Positions 1 through 11,984 of a stretch of DNA of 64,000 nt are shown here, one piece after another (the first letter of the stretch is position 1; each line of letters opens with the position of its first letter). Made by a program: the position numbers and the translations under genes. The stretch spans positions 7,488,135 through 7,552,134 of the forward strand of contig OZ005692.1 of the NCBI GenBank assembly GCA_963930775.1. The letters run 5' to 3'. Below the pieces are notes generated by a model. It saw nothing but the letters and a program-made list of their open reading frames with translations, made no database searches and was not told where the DNA came from. Source of the DNA: Cliona cf. orientalis (lineage: Eukaryota > Porifera > Demospongiae > Clionaida > Clionaidae).

Positions 1-7
1 AACTCCC

Positions 8-1010
8 TCACAAGTCACCTGCCAGATGGCTCGGTGGAGCGTAGCTAGTGTGAGTGTAGAGCAGCACTGCAGGATAGACAAACCTGATAAAAAAGTGTAA
101 GAAGCTGGCTAGCAAAAAAGTGGTGAACACGGTCCAGTATGGTGAGAGGTCACCGAGAGAGAGCATTGACAGGAGTACTGCAACTAACGTTGTTACATGT
201 AGCTCCCTCAATTAATCCAGAAGCCATATTAGCTAGTGGCATGATAAAGGGGAGAGAGAACATCCTTCGATTTAGCTGGTCATCTCCACCAGTGTAGTAG
301 GTAGTAGCTCTTGAAAGCGCTACAAGACCAAAGAGACATTAATATTGTAAGCACAACAATAGTAGTTGGAAGGTAACCAACATTGAAGATTGCTATAGCA
401 GAGGTAGCCCACATACTATCATCAGCAAAGAGAGACTCAGGTCTGGAACCAGGGCAGAAGCTTTCATAGCAAGCTGTCCTGTCAATTGAATCATACGTTG
501 GCTTCACTACTGAAGCTGCAAAGATAGCTAACAGCACTTGCACAACATGCTGCAATCATAACACAAGATACTTTCAGAGTGATAAATTTCTTTTTTCCAA
601 TAACCACCAAGAATTGTAGCACTGAGAGACAGGAAAAACAGAATGGCCGGTAGGTCAAGCCAAAATTGCAAGAAGGGTATTGAGCAAAGCAGAACAAGTA
701 CAGAATCTAAAGGCAGAAGGCAAAAAGTTAAGATAGAGGATGATAAGGCATATATGTCTTCAACAATTCGTACAGTCACCAGTGAGGCCTGGAGCAAGTT
801 AAGTGCCTTGAAGTGGTCCTTCTTCAACACTCTGAGCAGCACCACTAGCAAAGGAACATACATGATCAAGATGCTACTGCCTTGTGAGAAGGTAAGAAGG
901 AACAGAACCACAGCCAGGGTTGGCTGCCAATAGGGAAATTCCCTAATCAGCAAACTGCTATTTGTGATAAAATCATCAGTGCTATTGACAAGAAAACTGA
1001 TATTCTCCAT
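8..1010 (-). pseudogene. multi-pass membrane protein, GPCR-like, frame-broken
   Basis: Minus-strand open frames at 1010-528, 555-280 and 211-8 line up as one multi-pass membrane protein. The first begins with an ATG at 1010. It has three potential N-glycosylation sites near its start (NIS, NST, NSS), then long hydrophobic segments separated by a basic loop (RVLKKDH), as in the outside N-terminus, TM1, loop and TM2 of a rhodopsin-like receptor. Around 560-640 the best coding signal moves to another frame containing the basic segment VIGKKKF, and then moves again at 555. No clean splice pair explains both moves, so I read it as a pseudogene or a region with sequence errors. The receptor family was not recognised; GPCR-like is inferred from topology only. 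The gene runs off the left edge. Confidence 0.45.
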
Positions 1011-1916
1011 TATTAAGAAAGATGATCATACACCAACAAGACATAAAACTCACCCACCCTTTATATAGCATCCAGTGGCAAGTATGCATGTGTGGATTAG
1101 TGTTAGTTAGCACTAAAAGCATATGATTACGCTATTGGACCCATTGTGCTATGTAGCACCATTGTTGACAATTACTCTGTGATAGTCATAAGTGTGGACA
1201 ACACAGAGTTAATAACGTGATTACGCCATATTACATAGGAGCCATCTGTTATCATGTAGCACTACTACACAGAAGCAGCACTTCTGTCATGGTATAACTG
1301 TGGACCACAGTTGTTATACAGGATAACGCATAGCAACAAACTTTAAGGGTGGGAGGCAATCCCCATACAACATAATTACAAGACTTCCAAGGATAAACTG
1401 TAACTAAAACAGTCCCGTTTATGAGAATTAGCACAACATAGGAGACACTGGCCCATAAGCTTTGTCAGCTATCACACATTGCACTAACTTACTTAAACGA
1501 GGAAGTTGGGGTTAAATATTGCAATACGCGAAAATTTCCAACGCGCGATCATTTGCGGACTGCGGGTATTTAAGGCGCGTGCCCCAGGTACGACCTTTGA
1601 CCTCACCGCCAAGATTCAAATTCGGTGGCTGTATAGCCAGTCTCTTACCACTGTGAAACCCTTACAACGCACTTTACATAGCATATGTGCGGTACCATAC
1701 AAGCGCGCCAAACAAAAGAGATTTGAACAGCTGCTGTCTGACAGTTTCATAACAAAAAACAAAGTAAATAATTATGGCATCACAGGCAAAACTCAAGGTG
1801 AACTAGCTGAATATCAACAAAACATCATAAATAATAACTAAAATTCTAATAGCTTCAGGTACATTATAAGGAACAGGCTCCAAGTGACTTTCTGGAGGAG
1901 CTCAGGCTACTGATAG
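1011..1916. other. intergenic, no recognised gene
   Basis: AT-rich sequence upstream of the membrane-protein ATG. A 111-codon plus-strand open frame (1506-1841) lies in a more CpG-rich stretch, but it has no motif I recognise and no splice context. I see no RNA gene. Confidence 0.4.
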
Positions 1917-2241
1917 CAGTGGCGGATCCAGGATTTGTGATAGGAGGGGGCACGTGCGCGAAAATCTTGCGACCGCGCCCCCTAACGCTTGACCACACCC
2001 CTTAAATTGCCGCTCGATAGCGCTCACCACTGGTCGACACGTGGTAAATGGAAGTGGCTCAGCCATTTGAGCTAAAAAGCACTAAGTAAGTTGGTTTATA
2101 GATAGTTTTACTCCACAGTTGATAGCCCTAGAATGTGTGCCTCTCTTGTAGCTATATAGTTTGCATGTGTGGGTATCCAAAAAGGGGGGGAGGGGGGGGG
2201 GGGCACGTGCCCCTTGTGCCCCTATGCTGGATCCGCCTATG
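1917..2241. mobile_element. 325-bp inverted-repeat element with 5-bp TSD GATAG
   Basis: The ends are imperfect 15-bp inverted repeats around GGCGGATCCAG (left from 1917, right to 2241). They are flanked immediately by GATAG at 1912-1916 and again at 2242-2246. The interior holds two opposed G-rich and C-rich blocks with CACGTGCC and no coding potential. This is a non-autonomous DNA element; the superfamily is not determined. Confidence 0.55.
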
Positions 2242-2589
2242 GATAGGCTCTCATCCAGGGAATGATCCACGAAGTGTATCTGTGACAGCTGTCCAACCGA
2301 GAATTCCTCCAGCTCCTCTGCTACTGGCCAAGCCACTGCTCCCCCAGCAAAGAAAGGTTATCCTGCAGTCACTAAACATAAAATTTAATACTGTATACAG
2401 TCAGAAAAATCAGTGGGGATTAAATTTGGCAGTTTGGCAGTCCATCTTTGTAACCGCCAATATTATTATGACATTGTACATGTATGGCGTTCCAATACTG
2501 AACTGCCAAATTTATGTCTGCCAATACCTTTGTAGGGTTTGTCATTCCCACCAATATAATATTAGCATAGTGGTAACTTATCTTTATAG

Positions 2590-3010
2590 ATCCAAGTGGG
2601 TACGATCCTCCTGTGCTCGATGGTCCGAATGCCTGCCCACACTGTCATTTGTCTCCCTGTGTGATAGAGAGACCACCCAGTTGGTTGAGGGGCTCTTCAG
2701 CACCAAGTCTTGGGAATAATTCCAAGCGTTTCACGCTGTATGGGAGGTTTTGGACATTTTTACATCAGCTGGGTGTGTGGAACCATCCTACATACCTACA
2801 ACACAAGCATACAAAGACGAGTGTAATGGACACTAGGGATGTGCTGCCTGCTTGTGTAGTAAGGGTAAGCCTATTTACTTTTATAACCATAGGAGCTTAC
2901 AACAATATCGAGTACGGTCCTTTCAGGAGGTGCGTCGCAGATTCCCAAATCCACCTGGGGTGCCTTACACCAACTTCAAGTCATCGTCACGGTTCACTAT
3001 CGAGTTCTAA
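2590..3010 (+). CDS. P2X7 C-terminus-like zinc-binding protein (two exons seen)
   Basis: Exon 2590-2864 follows a TTTATAG acceptor, and exon 2927-3010 follows TTTCAG and ends in TAA. The 62-bp intron starts GTAAGC. Joined in phase they give a cysteine pair (CPHCHLSPC), a YGRFW segment, a GVWNHPTYL segment, VLPACVV and RRRFPNPPGVPYTNFKS. The order of 'Leu-Pro-x-Cys, then basic-Arg-x-Phe-Pro, then Gly-x-Tyr-x-x-Phe-Lys' resembles the intracellular zinc-binding ballast domain at the end of P2X7 receptors, which also occurs alone in many invertebrate proteins. An upstream exon ending at 2356 (CICDSCPTE...AKK, donor GTTATC) matches in phase, but an in-frame TGA lies just before it, so the 5' part may be broken or start differently. 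It could be transposon-borne. Confidence 0.55.
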
Positions 3011-3647
3011 TCGTTAGATGTATCATACTATTAATGCACACACACATTGCTAAGCAAACAGTTTCATATGCTTACATGTAGCTAGTTCATTTACTCTTGT
3101 GGTTGCACCTCCATAGTATCATCATCTGGTATACCTTCCCCATCAGCTATATAACAAATCATCCTCCTCATCACCCACATCCACATCGTAGTCGTTCTCA
3201 TCAATCTCTCTGTAAGGTTATATAGAAAATAAAACACACTGTGGTATTCGTTACCATCTCTTCACCCTCAATATCACTTCAGGTTAGAATTCACTTACAG
3301 ATGGGGAAGGTGGCCGGGGGGGGGGGGGGTGGTAGAGGGAGGGAGCAACAGCGAGGGATGCATACATGTGTACATGCATGTAAATATGCATATGCATGTA
3401 CATGTACATATATGTGAATATGTGCATACATGAAGTACCACACCATTCTCCACCATACAAGATGCATAAGATCTCACTCACCTGTGGTTGGTAACCTTCC
3501 AGCGAATGTATGTCCTTCAGATTTCACCAACAAAATTGAAAATCTTCTTGACTATAGCACCTTCATGGGAGTTCTTCGGTCGGGTCTCCTCATATCCAGA
3601 ACAAAACGCTCACTTGTGCTGGCTCTTTGTACATTCTCATTCTACGT

Positions 3648-3684
<37 letters not shown>

Positions 3685-3956
3685 GGGGGGGTGGTGGGAT
3701 GAGGGTCAACATTTATGAACACAATAAAATGAACAATATACCCAATCTATAATATAGCAAAGTTCATTCTTATCTTGAAGGTTGTAGAGCCAAAATGAAT
3801 ACCTTAGGGAAGGTAAGTGAACAACTGATGGATGAACGAATGCACAATTCTAATAATATTTCAGTACCTCTTATAATTAAGGGAAAGTAATGGAAACTTA
3901 CTTCTGGTTAATAGTGTTCTCCAAGTGTTCGTGAACTGGCCCACCGCTGCTTCTGT
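3011..3956. other. intergenic, simple-sequence rich
   Basis: This stretch contains alternating CATG/TGTACA sequence (about 3355-3432), a G-run at 3318-3329 and a longer poly-G tract. I see no gene. A short minus-strand segment at 3900-3985 (cysteine pair, then RTLGEHY) resembles the LG-x-N-Y-L-x-N-Q transposon-protein motif in a shifted frame. Confidence 0.4.
3648..3691. repeat. poly-G tract
   Basis: Thirty-six consecutive G residues, one A, then seven more G residues. Tracts of this length are unstable and often mis-assembled. The glycine-rich open frames across it are artefacts. Confidence 0.9.
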
Positions 3957-4258
3957 TTACACTGCCGACACTGAAACTCGACATGAAGGACATGTCCTCT
4001 CTGAGGTACACGCATAAACACCAACTAAATACTTGGTGAGTTCACTTGAATGGGCCATGCACACCTGAGCAGTCTTGATCATCCTCCGTGCACTAGCTTG
4101 GCACTGACATGGTTGTGTGAGCCCAGCGCAAAGATCCTCAAACTTGCGCTCACAAACAAACAATGATTGGGCTTCATCATTGCCTTCATCACCGGGTACA
4201 AAGAATCCTAAGCACAACACAGTCGTGCCGCCACGCTTCGTGACGTCACGGAATGCCA
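3957..4258 (-). CDS. unrecognised cysteine-containing N-terminal fragment
   Basis: From an ATG at 4258 (MAFRDVTKRGG) the minus strand stays open for about 100 codons and has several cysteines (CQCQ, CERK, CPSC). The likely coding part ends near a possible splice site about 4060, and further downstream the signal changes frame. Directly upstream is a perfect CRE-type site (TGACGTCA, 4241-4248), which lies inside the first codons, and a TATAAAA-like stretch. Another ATG with good context (AAAAATGGCC at 4327) opens in the opposite direction and reaches a GTGAGA donor at 4357, so a bidirectional start region is possible. The function is unknown. It may belong to the transposon-derived material to its right. 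Confidence 0.3.
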
Positions 4259-4367
4259 TATAAAATAATATATTTTGCCCAAACTTAGTAATTCGGGTCC
4301 ACGTGTTAGCGGAGCGACTGCAAAAAATGGCCGCCAAAGTGGCGAATCTTTCGAAGGTGAGAACCAA

Positions 4368-5193
4368 TCATAAACTTACCCAAGAGTAATATTTAAGTTA
4401 TCAATATGAAATTTATGCTTAAAAGAGGCTGTCTGAAGTGCCTTTTGTGAGTAAAGGATGATTGGAGCGAAATTTGACGGCCTTTCTTGAGGGGACTCCG
4501 AACTTTCAGTAAAAAGGTGAGTTACTAGGAAGTGGCGGAAAAAGTTTTGCAAGGTTGTACAATTAAATGAAGCTAGGTGTTGAAAGATAAGGTATGGATC
4601 TGTCTTTAGCACCATTTTGGTATGTGACCACTTTTCTGCCAATGGTGTATACACCTTTAAAAATGGGTATAATCTCTTGTGTTGAAACATAGTTACTTTC
4701 AACAGCGAGCGTGCCTAGAGCTGTGGGATTGTGTCTGTGAAGCAGTGGGATGGACCGGCTGTGTAGTGTATATGTTAAACTATTGTCAGTCTAGCTTAGT
4801 ATATGCATGTGTGTTCGTTCCCTATTTGTAATAGCAGTTTTGATGATTCTGTATTAAGTGTGTATCATTGATCATCGGCATGCACGATATACCCCCTCCC
4901 CTCCCGTATAGTGCTGTTAGCACTGTTAGTCAGCTGGATATCCCACCACAAATGTCAATACTTGTGCTTTATTGGAGGTATGGTTGAGTGTTAGAATTGA
5001 TATAGCTTCTCAGCATTCTTGATGCATTGAGACAAGAATTATATTTCTGCTATATATGTCCTGTAGCTTTCACATTAGCATTTTTCTTCAAACTATGTTG
5101 TCAAAGACAATCTCTGTTACAATTCTTTCATATGAATCATCACTCTCTGTATCTGGATGTATGTGCGTGGGCCAAAGAATAATCATATTCTAT
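4368..5193. other. intergenic
   Basis: No recognised gene. A 19-bp word (TGGCGGAAAAAGTTTTGCA, 4533-4551) recurs in the same orientation at 10686-10704 and so brackets the decayed element between them. Two such short words may be chance or the remains of flanking repeats. Confidence 0.35.
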
Positions 5194-5463
5194 TTAATTC
5201 TTAGCAAGGATATGCTTACCTGTTGGATGAGCTGTTTCTTTATTGTTGCAGCATACACAGTGGCAGCCTGGTCCACAAGGACGGCCTGCTTTAAAACATT
5301 TGTACTGTTTTATCTGGCATTTAGACTTCTTGCAACAGCAACCCTTGAGTAAAAAGTTGACTCGTTCTTTAATACACTGGATATTTGCTTCCGAGTCCCA
5401 CTCGGGCATCACCTTTTCCCCAATCTTGAGGTATCCATGATTTTGTAGGGGTGGTAGATCCAT
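5194..5463 (-). other. tesmin/TSO1-like CXC cysteine cluster
   Basis: The frame holds CCCKKSKCQ, CFKAGRPCGPGC and HCVCCNN, with spacing like CXC DNA-binding domains. The preceding EWDSEANI...KERVNFL segment joins it to the nuclease-like part upstream. It is the C-terminal end of the decayed protein. Confidence 0.6.
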
Positions 5464-6167
5464 AACATTGTTGGCTGACTGGACCAGTAGTTAATTACCC
5501 ACAGTGCACGCTTGTAATGCCTTTGTAAGGCATCTATTGCGGGTATTAAATCGTCCTCAAAGTATATTCTTTGCAATACTGCATCTCTTATGATTGATAG
5601 CCACTTGCAGTGTGTATCATACTCGGTAGTGCCATTTTGTTGTAGCGAGTAATACAATGAAGAAGGTGTTTGTGTTCCTCCGAACGTGGAATGATGCTTA
5701 CTAAAGTATGCGCAACCAATCAATCTTGTAAAAGCCATAAAACCCTCTGTTGTAAAAACATTATCCATCAGATCTCCAGCCAATGAGTCTGTTCCAACAA
5801 TAAACCGTGCATTCTTCATAAAAGTATTGAAGAAAGTTACTTTTCCAAGTCCAGAAAAGAAGGATGTGAAATCACATCCAGTTAGTACAAAGAGCGCCTG
5901 GATTATTTTTGCTCGCTGCTCCTCTGGGATGGTTTCCAAGTCTGGATCAGAGAGGAGTGCATCCTTCAGTGATTGCATGCTCATGTACTTGGGGGGTTTA
6001 CCTAAAGCATTTATCTTGACATAGATCTTGTCTGATGATAATGTGTGCGTTAATCCAATGAAAACTGTGTCTGTGTCAGCTGAAACAATTAGAGTGTTCA
6101 GACCACTGGTATTGACACTGTGCATAGCATGCAGCCAGATCGTGTGTCTGCCTCGGGTACGTTGCAT
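5409..6167 (-). other. FEN1/PIN-like nuclease segment of the decayed element
   Basis: This frame carries LIVSADTDTVFIGL and, about 80 residues later, TGCDFTSFFSGLGKV. Acidic residues in an A-D-T-D motif after a beta strand, followed by G-C-D and a G-x-G-K turn, are typical of the FEN1/XPG nuclease fold. The assignment rests on motif shape only. Confidence 0.5.
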
Positions 6168-9100
6168 CTTAGGCTAGGGTCGGGAATGTGGGATGACTGG
6201 TGAGTACTATAGAGTGATTGTTCAAATGCACCCTCAATTTCACATCCTGCAACATATAGCCTCTGCTCATTCTGTAAGTACACGGGTGTTATTTCTAGGA
6301 AAGCATTTCCCAAGTAGTTTGTAAGCCTCTGCTTACACTGCTGGCACTGTAATATAGTGTTCCAGTCTCTCGGATTTGCCTTTGCACAGTCAGTTGGATT
6401 AAAGTGATCATCAAAAGGGCACTGAGTTTGTACTCCATACCGTTGTGTGTGCTCAATTTCTTTTGGGTGGTTCGAGTATCCCATTGAATGATCAAATACT
6501 ACATGTATTTGTTTCGTTCCACGTTGAATGTAGTGATATATTGATCTCTGAATGAGCATTGTTGCATACTGTCTCATTGTTGAACCATCTTTAGGCATAG
6601 TGTGTACCATCAAATATCACACACTCTGTGTTCCAGTCTGTGGGAAGGGTAGATGAGCATATCAATTGATAGCGGTTATCCAGGTAGTCCCTTGCTGTGC
6701 TCTTATTCCCTTTGTTTGGCATTCCATTTGAGTCACATAAAGCCCTAGGTAGCTCTAGGTATTGTTCAGATGATGGTTGTGATGTCGTTGCTGCTTCAAG
6801 CCTCTTTTTTAAGCACATGGAAAGCTTCTTTTTATCCCGTTCAGAGGTCTTGAGCCTCTGCTTGCTTACTTTTGGCTTACTGAATGTCTTCAGTCGTTGC
6901 CTTCTTGCTACTACTGTAGTGCTGCTCTCTTTGATGTAAGTGTGTTTTACATGATTGCCATACTCTTCTTGTCCCACTGTTCGAAGGTCATCAAATGTTG
7001 ACGTTCTTCTCCTGATGCAATTTGACCGGTAAAAGAATTTCTTAAGGTGATGTTGTTACTTGACATGGGCAAGAGATTCTTCTCTAATATATCCTGCATC
7101 ATGCTTTTGATGTTTCCCTCATCTTTGGTGTAGTTTTTATATTTCATCTCACTTGCTGGTGGAAGCACTTGTTCAGGAGACAGGAAGCTCTGTGCTGGTG
7201 GTAACTTGCCATCTGCTGCAAATACTCCTTGGATGGTCTGGAAATCACTTTTTTCATGTCCTTGTTGATTAACATTTCGTGTGCTTCATCCAGTGCAACA
7301 TCATGATAGAACCGTCCAGATAAGCTTGCCGTAAACCCTCCCTCGGACAGAGCTGCGACTATCTCTGGAGGAGCCTGAAGTAGATCAGCAATGTGTCGTG
7401 GCAGCAGCTTGTGATAGTTTGGTTGATCAAATGCTGCAAACAATGGAACCATGTTCTTAAGGCTGGCTAGTCGTAGGCCCCACTCGGTAGATCTCACTGA
7501 CATATACATGGAAATAAAGGCAAGGCCATTCTTAAAAATGAAATCAGACCAAAATGACCAATTATCATCTTCATTTGCCTTCTCATTGGCAAAAGTGTGC
7601 AGGTTTTGAAGCGTGGTCCCAGCTCCCTCAACTAGTGTGTTTTGATACTGTCAGTAAATACACATGTCGGTACAGTGCTTCCCAGACTTGAAAAGTAAAC
7701 CTCGATGTGTTCGTAAAGTTAGAACAGTTTTGTAGGCTGGAGAGGGTTGCACCTTAATTTGAAACCACTAGCTGACGCTAACTGCTTTAAGACTGCATCC
7801 CAGTAGACTTTCATCAATACTTTTTGATAGTTAAGGAGGATATGAAAATCCCCTGGGTATGGTATCACCCAATCAGATTCCCCTTTGTGCTCATTTTTTA
7901 TCTCGTGCATGTAAGGGACAATTTTGGCATCAGTAACTACCACTAGGTGTTTTAGGTCCACTCCGATGTTGAGTTCCTTGTGTAGGGTAGCCAAAGAAGT
8001 AAGCACTGCTTCCTTCGAGTCAGCATTCATGTCTAATACTTAAATGTATCGGTACGTTGACATTGGCCATGTACATGGGCCATTAGATGATGCTTCTTGA
8101 AGCAAGAACTGTTGCAAGCTTGGTGTAGTTGAGTCTTTCGTTCGCTGGTGTATATATTTGAATGTTGCTAGTTCAAACTGGTGTAAACATTCTTGCTCGC
8201 TTGGTGATACTTGAAACTGCTGAGGAGTTGCATCTTTCATTACCTCCGAGTGTGAGGCTGTGGTTGGGTCAGCAGGTAGCTGATCAAGCAGGGGTAAGTT
8301 TGTGCTTATATCTGAAGGTTGCTCTCCCCTCTCTGCTGCCGTCCTTGATCTCCTAGCCACCTTCTTACATGGTGGTAGTTGTAGTGGAGACGTTGGTGCT
8401 TTTCTCTTTCTTCTCAGACCCAGATCACTTAGGTATTCATCATTAGATGTAGTGGACTTGGGTTGGATTACTTGTATCGTAGTTCCATGCCAGCTGCGTA
8501 ACTGATCTCCATAATAAACGGCTGCATAGCTTCGTAAGAAGTCTATGTTATCCAGTGATGCCACTAAGAAATCTTCATTAATGTTGTGTTATTTGTGTTT
8601 TGTATTCTTCACAATAAAATCAACGTATCGAGCGTGAGTGTCTCCTGGAGAAATTGCTCCAAACCGGTTAAGTATTTGAATTAGTTCTTGAGTCCCTCCA
8701 TGAGTGTCAACTACATTGGTTAAGAGGGTATTTAGGGGTATGTTACACCTGCTATCTATGTTGAAGCAGAGGATACACAAAATATAGAACAACCGCAACT
8801 TTCGGACATTTGATAGATTATTCTGGAGTACGTCTTCTGTACTCAGCTTACGTTCTTGTCTTGTGCGGGTGATCAAAAGAAGTGTCTCCCATAGATCTCT
8901 TGTCACTCTTACTGATCCATTGCTGGATGTTGACTGTGGATAAATCCAGTGGTTTCTCTCTCTCTCCATCCAGAATTGTATCTATGGTATCATGTACTCG
9001 ATCATTTAAGCTATCACACACACTACACAAGAGAGATTTTGAGTTGCGCTCCTGTTCTACCTGGGGTTGTGGTGGTTGTGATTTTAGCTTGTAGTTCAGT

Positions 9101-9818
9101 TGTAGTGATCGGGACAGTGCCTTCATGATATCGCCTCCTTTTCTGAATAAGATCGTACCTACAGATTGCTCCTTTGTTTTGCATTCTAAGTGTTCTTGAA
9201 GATTAGATACTAGATATTGGTGAAAGTGGCGTTTAGTTACTAATGAGGTGGGATTGATAGTGCTATCACATAGTGCTTTTGTCAGTGTTTGTTGTAGGGT
9301 GGTGATTAATTCTTGATACGCATCTGATAGTAACAATGTCTCATTTTGAAGGAGAGAGTCTGCAATCCGTCCAGTGGTGTGAATGAGTGAGTAGTTTACA
9401 CACGAGTCCAGTCCAGTTAATACAAGAAGTTCTTCATCTCTTTCCATGAAAGCGATTAGATCTTGCAGGTTACTATCTAGGCTCACAGGGTTGTTAATAA
9501 TGTCCGAGAAGAAGCGGTAGCATGACCTGCAAATGACACTTTGTTCTGTCAAATTTATATCTAGATCATTTACCTCTTTTAGGTGTAGTTTCACTTGGTC
9601 TGGTTGCGAGGTTCCATATTGTTCATGGGAGATGAACAAGCAGAGCATTTCTTGTGCTCTATTCTCTCCTGATTACTGGGAATTGTGCGATACACTTGAT
9701 TATAGTGAAGTTGACATAGTAGTACACCATCACTAGAACATTCACCACCGTCATTGAAACCATATTTATCCTTTAAAACCTTTTGAATTTCATTTATGCT
9801 CAACAGTTTGCAGTTCAT

Positions 9819-10545
9819 TATCTTTGAATTTTAGCTGTGCATGACGTAACCGCACACGCCCGCTTAGATCTCCTCCATCTTGGTACGTATTGTCCACTTT
9901 GACCATGCCGTTTCAAGTCGTTGGTACATGCTTTGCACACACATCTAGAATTTATGAGGGAACACATTTACATTGCAGTGTGTGGAACCCTATACTAATT
10001 TAGCATTGTATACAGTGTGCACACAAACTGGTCTCAACTATACAACAGGGGTTGGCTGAGTTCTGGTGGGTGGTCTCATTTAATGCTGGAGATCCAGGGC
10101 TTACAATAATAATTATCATGTAATGATACACGGTTATGGAGAGACTGAGCGAGTAAGAAAAAACAAGTGCCTATGTACATGTGTGTGTACAGCAGGGTGA
10201 TATGCAAACATGTAGATTGTCAATGCGCACCTAGTATTCACTCTAAATATAGCTCATCTAACCCATTACATGTGTAGACACTCTTGTGTCTATGAACTGG
10301 GTTATCATATCAAATCTGATCCACTGCACTGTGTTATACCCACCTGTTCAATGGAATTCCACTTAATTTTGTTAGTATCTCCTTTTCATTGTCTTCCCAG
10401 TCTTCTGGATGAGTATACCGATGCTTTTCATTACCACATAGCGCACAGGGTCCGCATGAGCAACCAGGGTGGTACTTTTCAGAAGCAGTTGGTAATGGCA
10501 TCTAGTTAAATTTATCATTTATTACAGATTTTATTCCACACAACA

Positions 10546-10598
<53 letters not shown>

Positions 10599-11120
10599 CA
10601 CAGGCTTGGTGACGTCTACAGAGAAGAACTTGGGCCCTCCAGTGATAGTGCACAAGGCCTATTATTAATGTTCCAACTTTTGACTTGGCGGAAAAAGTTT
10701 TGCATGCATAATTTTAGCTCACAAGTCATTATTATTTACCTCAATGTCATTGCAATAAGTTGGTAGTAATTGCTAGTCTGACCGCTATGCAGAACGGAGT
10801 TGACGGGGGAGAAAGTGTCGGAGGTGGGGCTCGAAGATTGTGCAGGTCCGCAGGAAGACGCCGCATTCGTCAGTACTGGGGCTAGGATTCCTCTTCGGAG
10901 TGGAGATACTCTTTCCCTGGACCATAACCAAGTGATGTTTGCAGTACTATACTTTGCATGGCAACGGATTCGTTGCACAGGCCCGATTTATGAGCAGGTG
11001 TCTTGTAGGTGCTATAACCGCCATTTTGCTATGCATGTAGATTGTGCATGGGTGGGGCATGTCACATGGTTTGGAATCCGGCGGCATGACTGAACAGTTA
11101 GTTTGTTGTTTATGACTAAG
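9819..11120. other. intergenic with CA microsatellite and a CpG-rich patch
   Basis: No recognised gene. A CpG-rich segment at 10790-11090 has open frames on both strands. The minus frame (10978-10736) ends at a plausible donor (TTGAG/GTAAAT) but has no identifiable domain. Confidence 0.35.
10547..10596. repeat. (CA)n microsatellite
   Basis: About 25 uninterrupted CA units. Confidence 0.95.
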
Positions 11121-11144
11121 CTAGTTACATGTATCTAATACACA

Positions 11145-11385
11145 CCTGAGTTTTCCAGCATTGCCATAGATCCTGTAGGGACTGCCTGGCTTCGAAACTG
11201 CCACGTGGTAGCAGGCGGAGGATCTAGGAGTGGCTTCAGCCATATCCAATAGAGAGCTAAGTAGTTCGCGACTGTCCAGCGGCGGTGAGCCTCTGGGAGC
11301 GAGCCTCGGCTTAGCGCTCTCCACCCTCGACAAGAACACCTTCTTGCTATCCTCATTTGGCGAAGTTCAGCTCCATCGTGTAGCG
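11145..11385 (-). other. possible exon of an unrecognised gene
   Basis: The minus strand is open for about 80 codons (ending NAGKLR) and reaches a donor-like AACTCAG/GTGTGT. The segment is more GC-rich than its surroundings and looks coding in composition, but I recognise no domain and found no confirmed start or partner exon. Confidence 0.2.
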
Positions 11386-11445
11386 AAATCCGAGTCTCGC
11401 GTGCTTCTTTCCCTGTTCATTCAAAGTAGCCATATTTTTTCCTAA

Positions 11446-11984
11446 CAGGTGCCTTCGAAAAGGTGGTATTTCGCGCTTTCTTTATTATTCGCGCTATGGC
11501 GCCAACGCTGGTTCGCTGTACTCTACTGTACTGTGTCTGTCATGTGTAAAATAGCTGGCACCATGGCAGTGAACTCGCGAATTTTTTTAATACAGTCATA
11601 TTGGCTCATGTGACGGATGTGGTAAAATAAACATTGCTTCCGTCCAGGGCGGGCCCTTTTATACCCCACCTCCTCGTTTAATATCAATTTCAACGACCGC
11701 ATAATAATATTATTATGATACTATTATTACTGAATACTTGATTGTGAAAGATACTATACCGGTACCGGTAGCTAGCTAGGTAACATGCATGGTCCATGCC
11801 CCAGGCATAGCTACTTCATAGACTTGGCTAGGACCACCGTCATCATGCACATATGCATGAGATTAATAAGTCCATAAATGCATCATACGGTACTATCAAT
11901 CGAGTATGTATGATGGAGAAGCTGAAAAATGCAATCTCTTTCATAGCCACTGTAGCATCTTGCATTGTATACTGTATACTGGAT
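11446..11984. other. intergenic
   Basis: AT-rich sequence with no recognised gene, RNA gene or clear terminal repeat. Confidence 0.4.

Larger units (their letters stand above)
5194..9818 (-). pseudogene. transposon-type multidomain protein, frame-broken: Cys region, FEN/PIN-like nuclease, CXC tail
   Basis: Minus-strand open frames follow each other from 9818 to 5194 with small overlaps and frame changes, and read as one long protein. Near the start are cysteine pairs (HKKCSAC, then ICRSCYRFF). The middle has the DNIDFLRSYAAVYYGDQ segment and later PYPGDFHILLNYQKVLMKVYWDA. Then come EADTR, SADTDTVFIGL and TGCDFTSFFSGLGK, which resemble the acidic metal site and helix-hairpin region of FEN1/XPG-type nucleases. 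The C-terminus is a tesmin/TSO1-like CXC cluster. Proteins with this order are, from memory, common as repeated genes in cnidarian and sponge genomes and are probably mobile-element products. Frame changes lie near 9630, 8930, 8570, 7510, 7150, 6960 and 6600. No terminal repeats were found. Confidence 0.65.

Noticed and set aside
1506..1841. 111-codon plus-strand open frame
   Set aside because: No recognisable domain or splice context; kept only as an intergenic note.
3430..3718. Plus-strand open frames with long glycine runs
   Set aside because: They are translations of the poly-G tract with no other coding signal.
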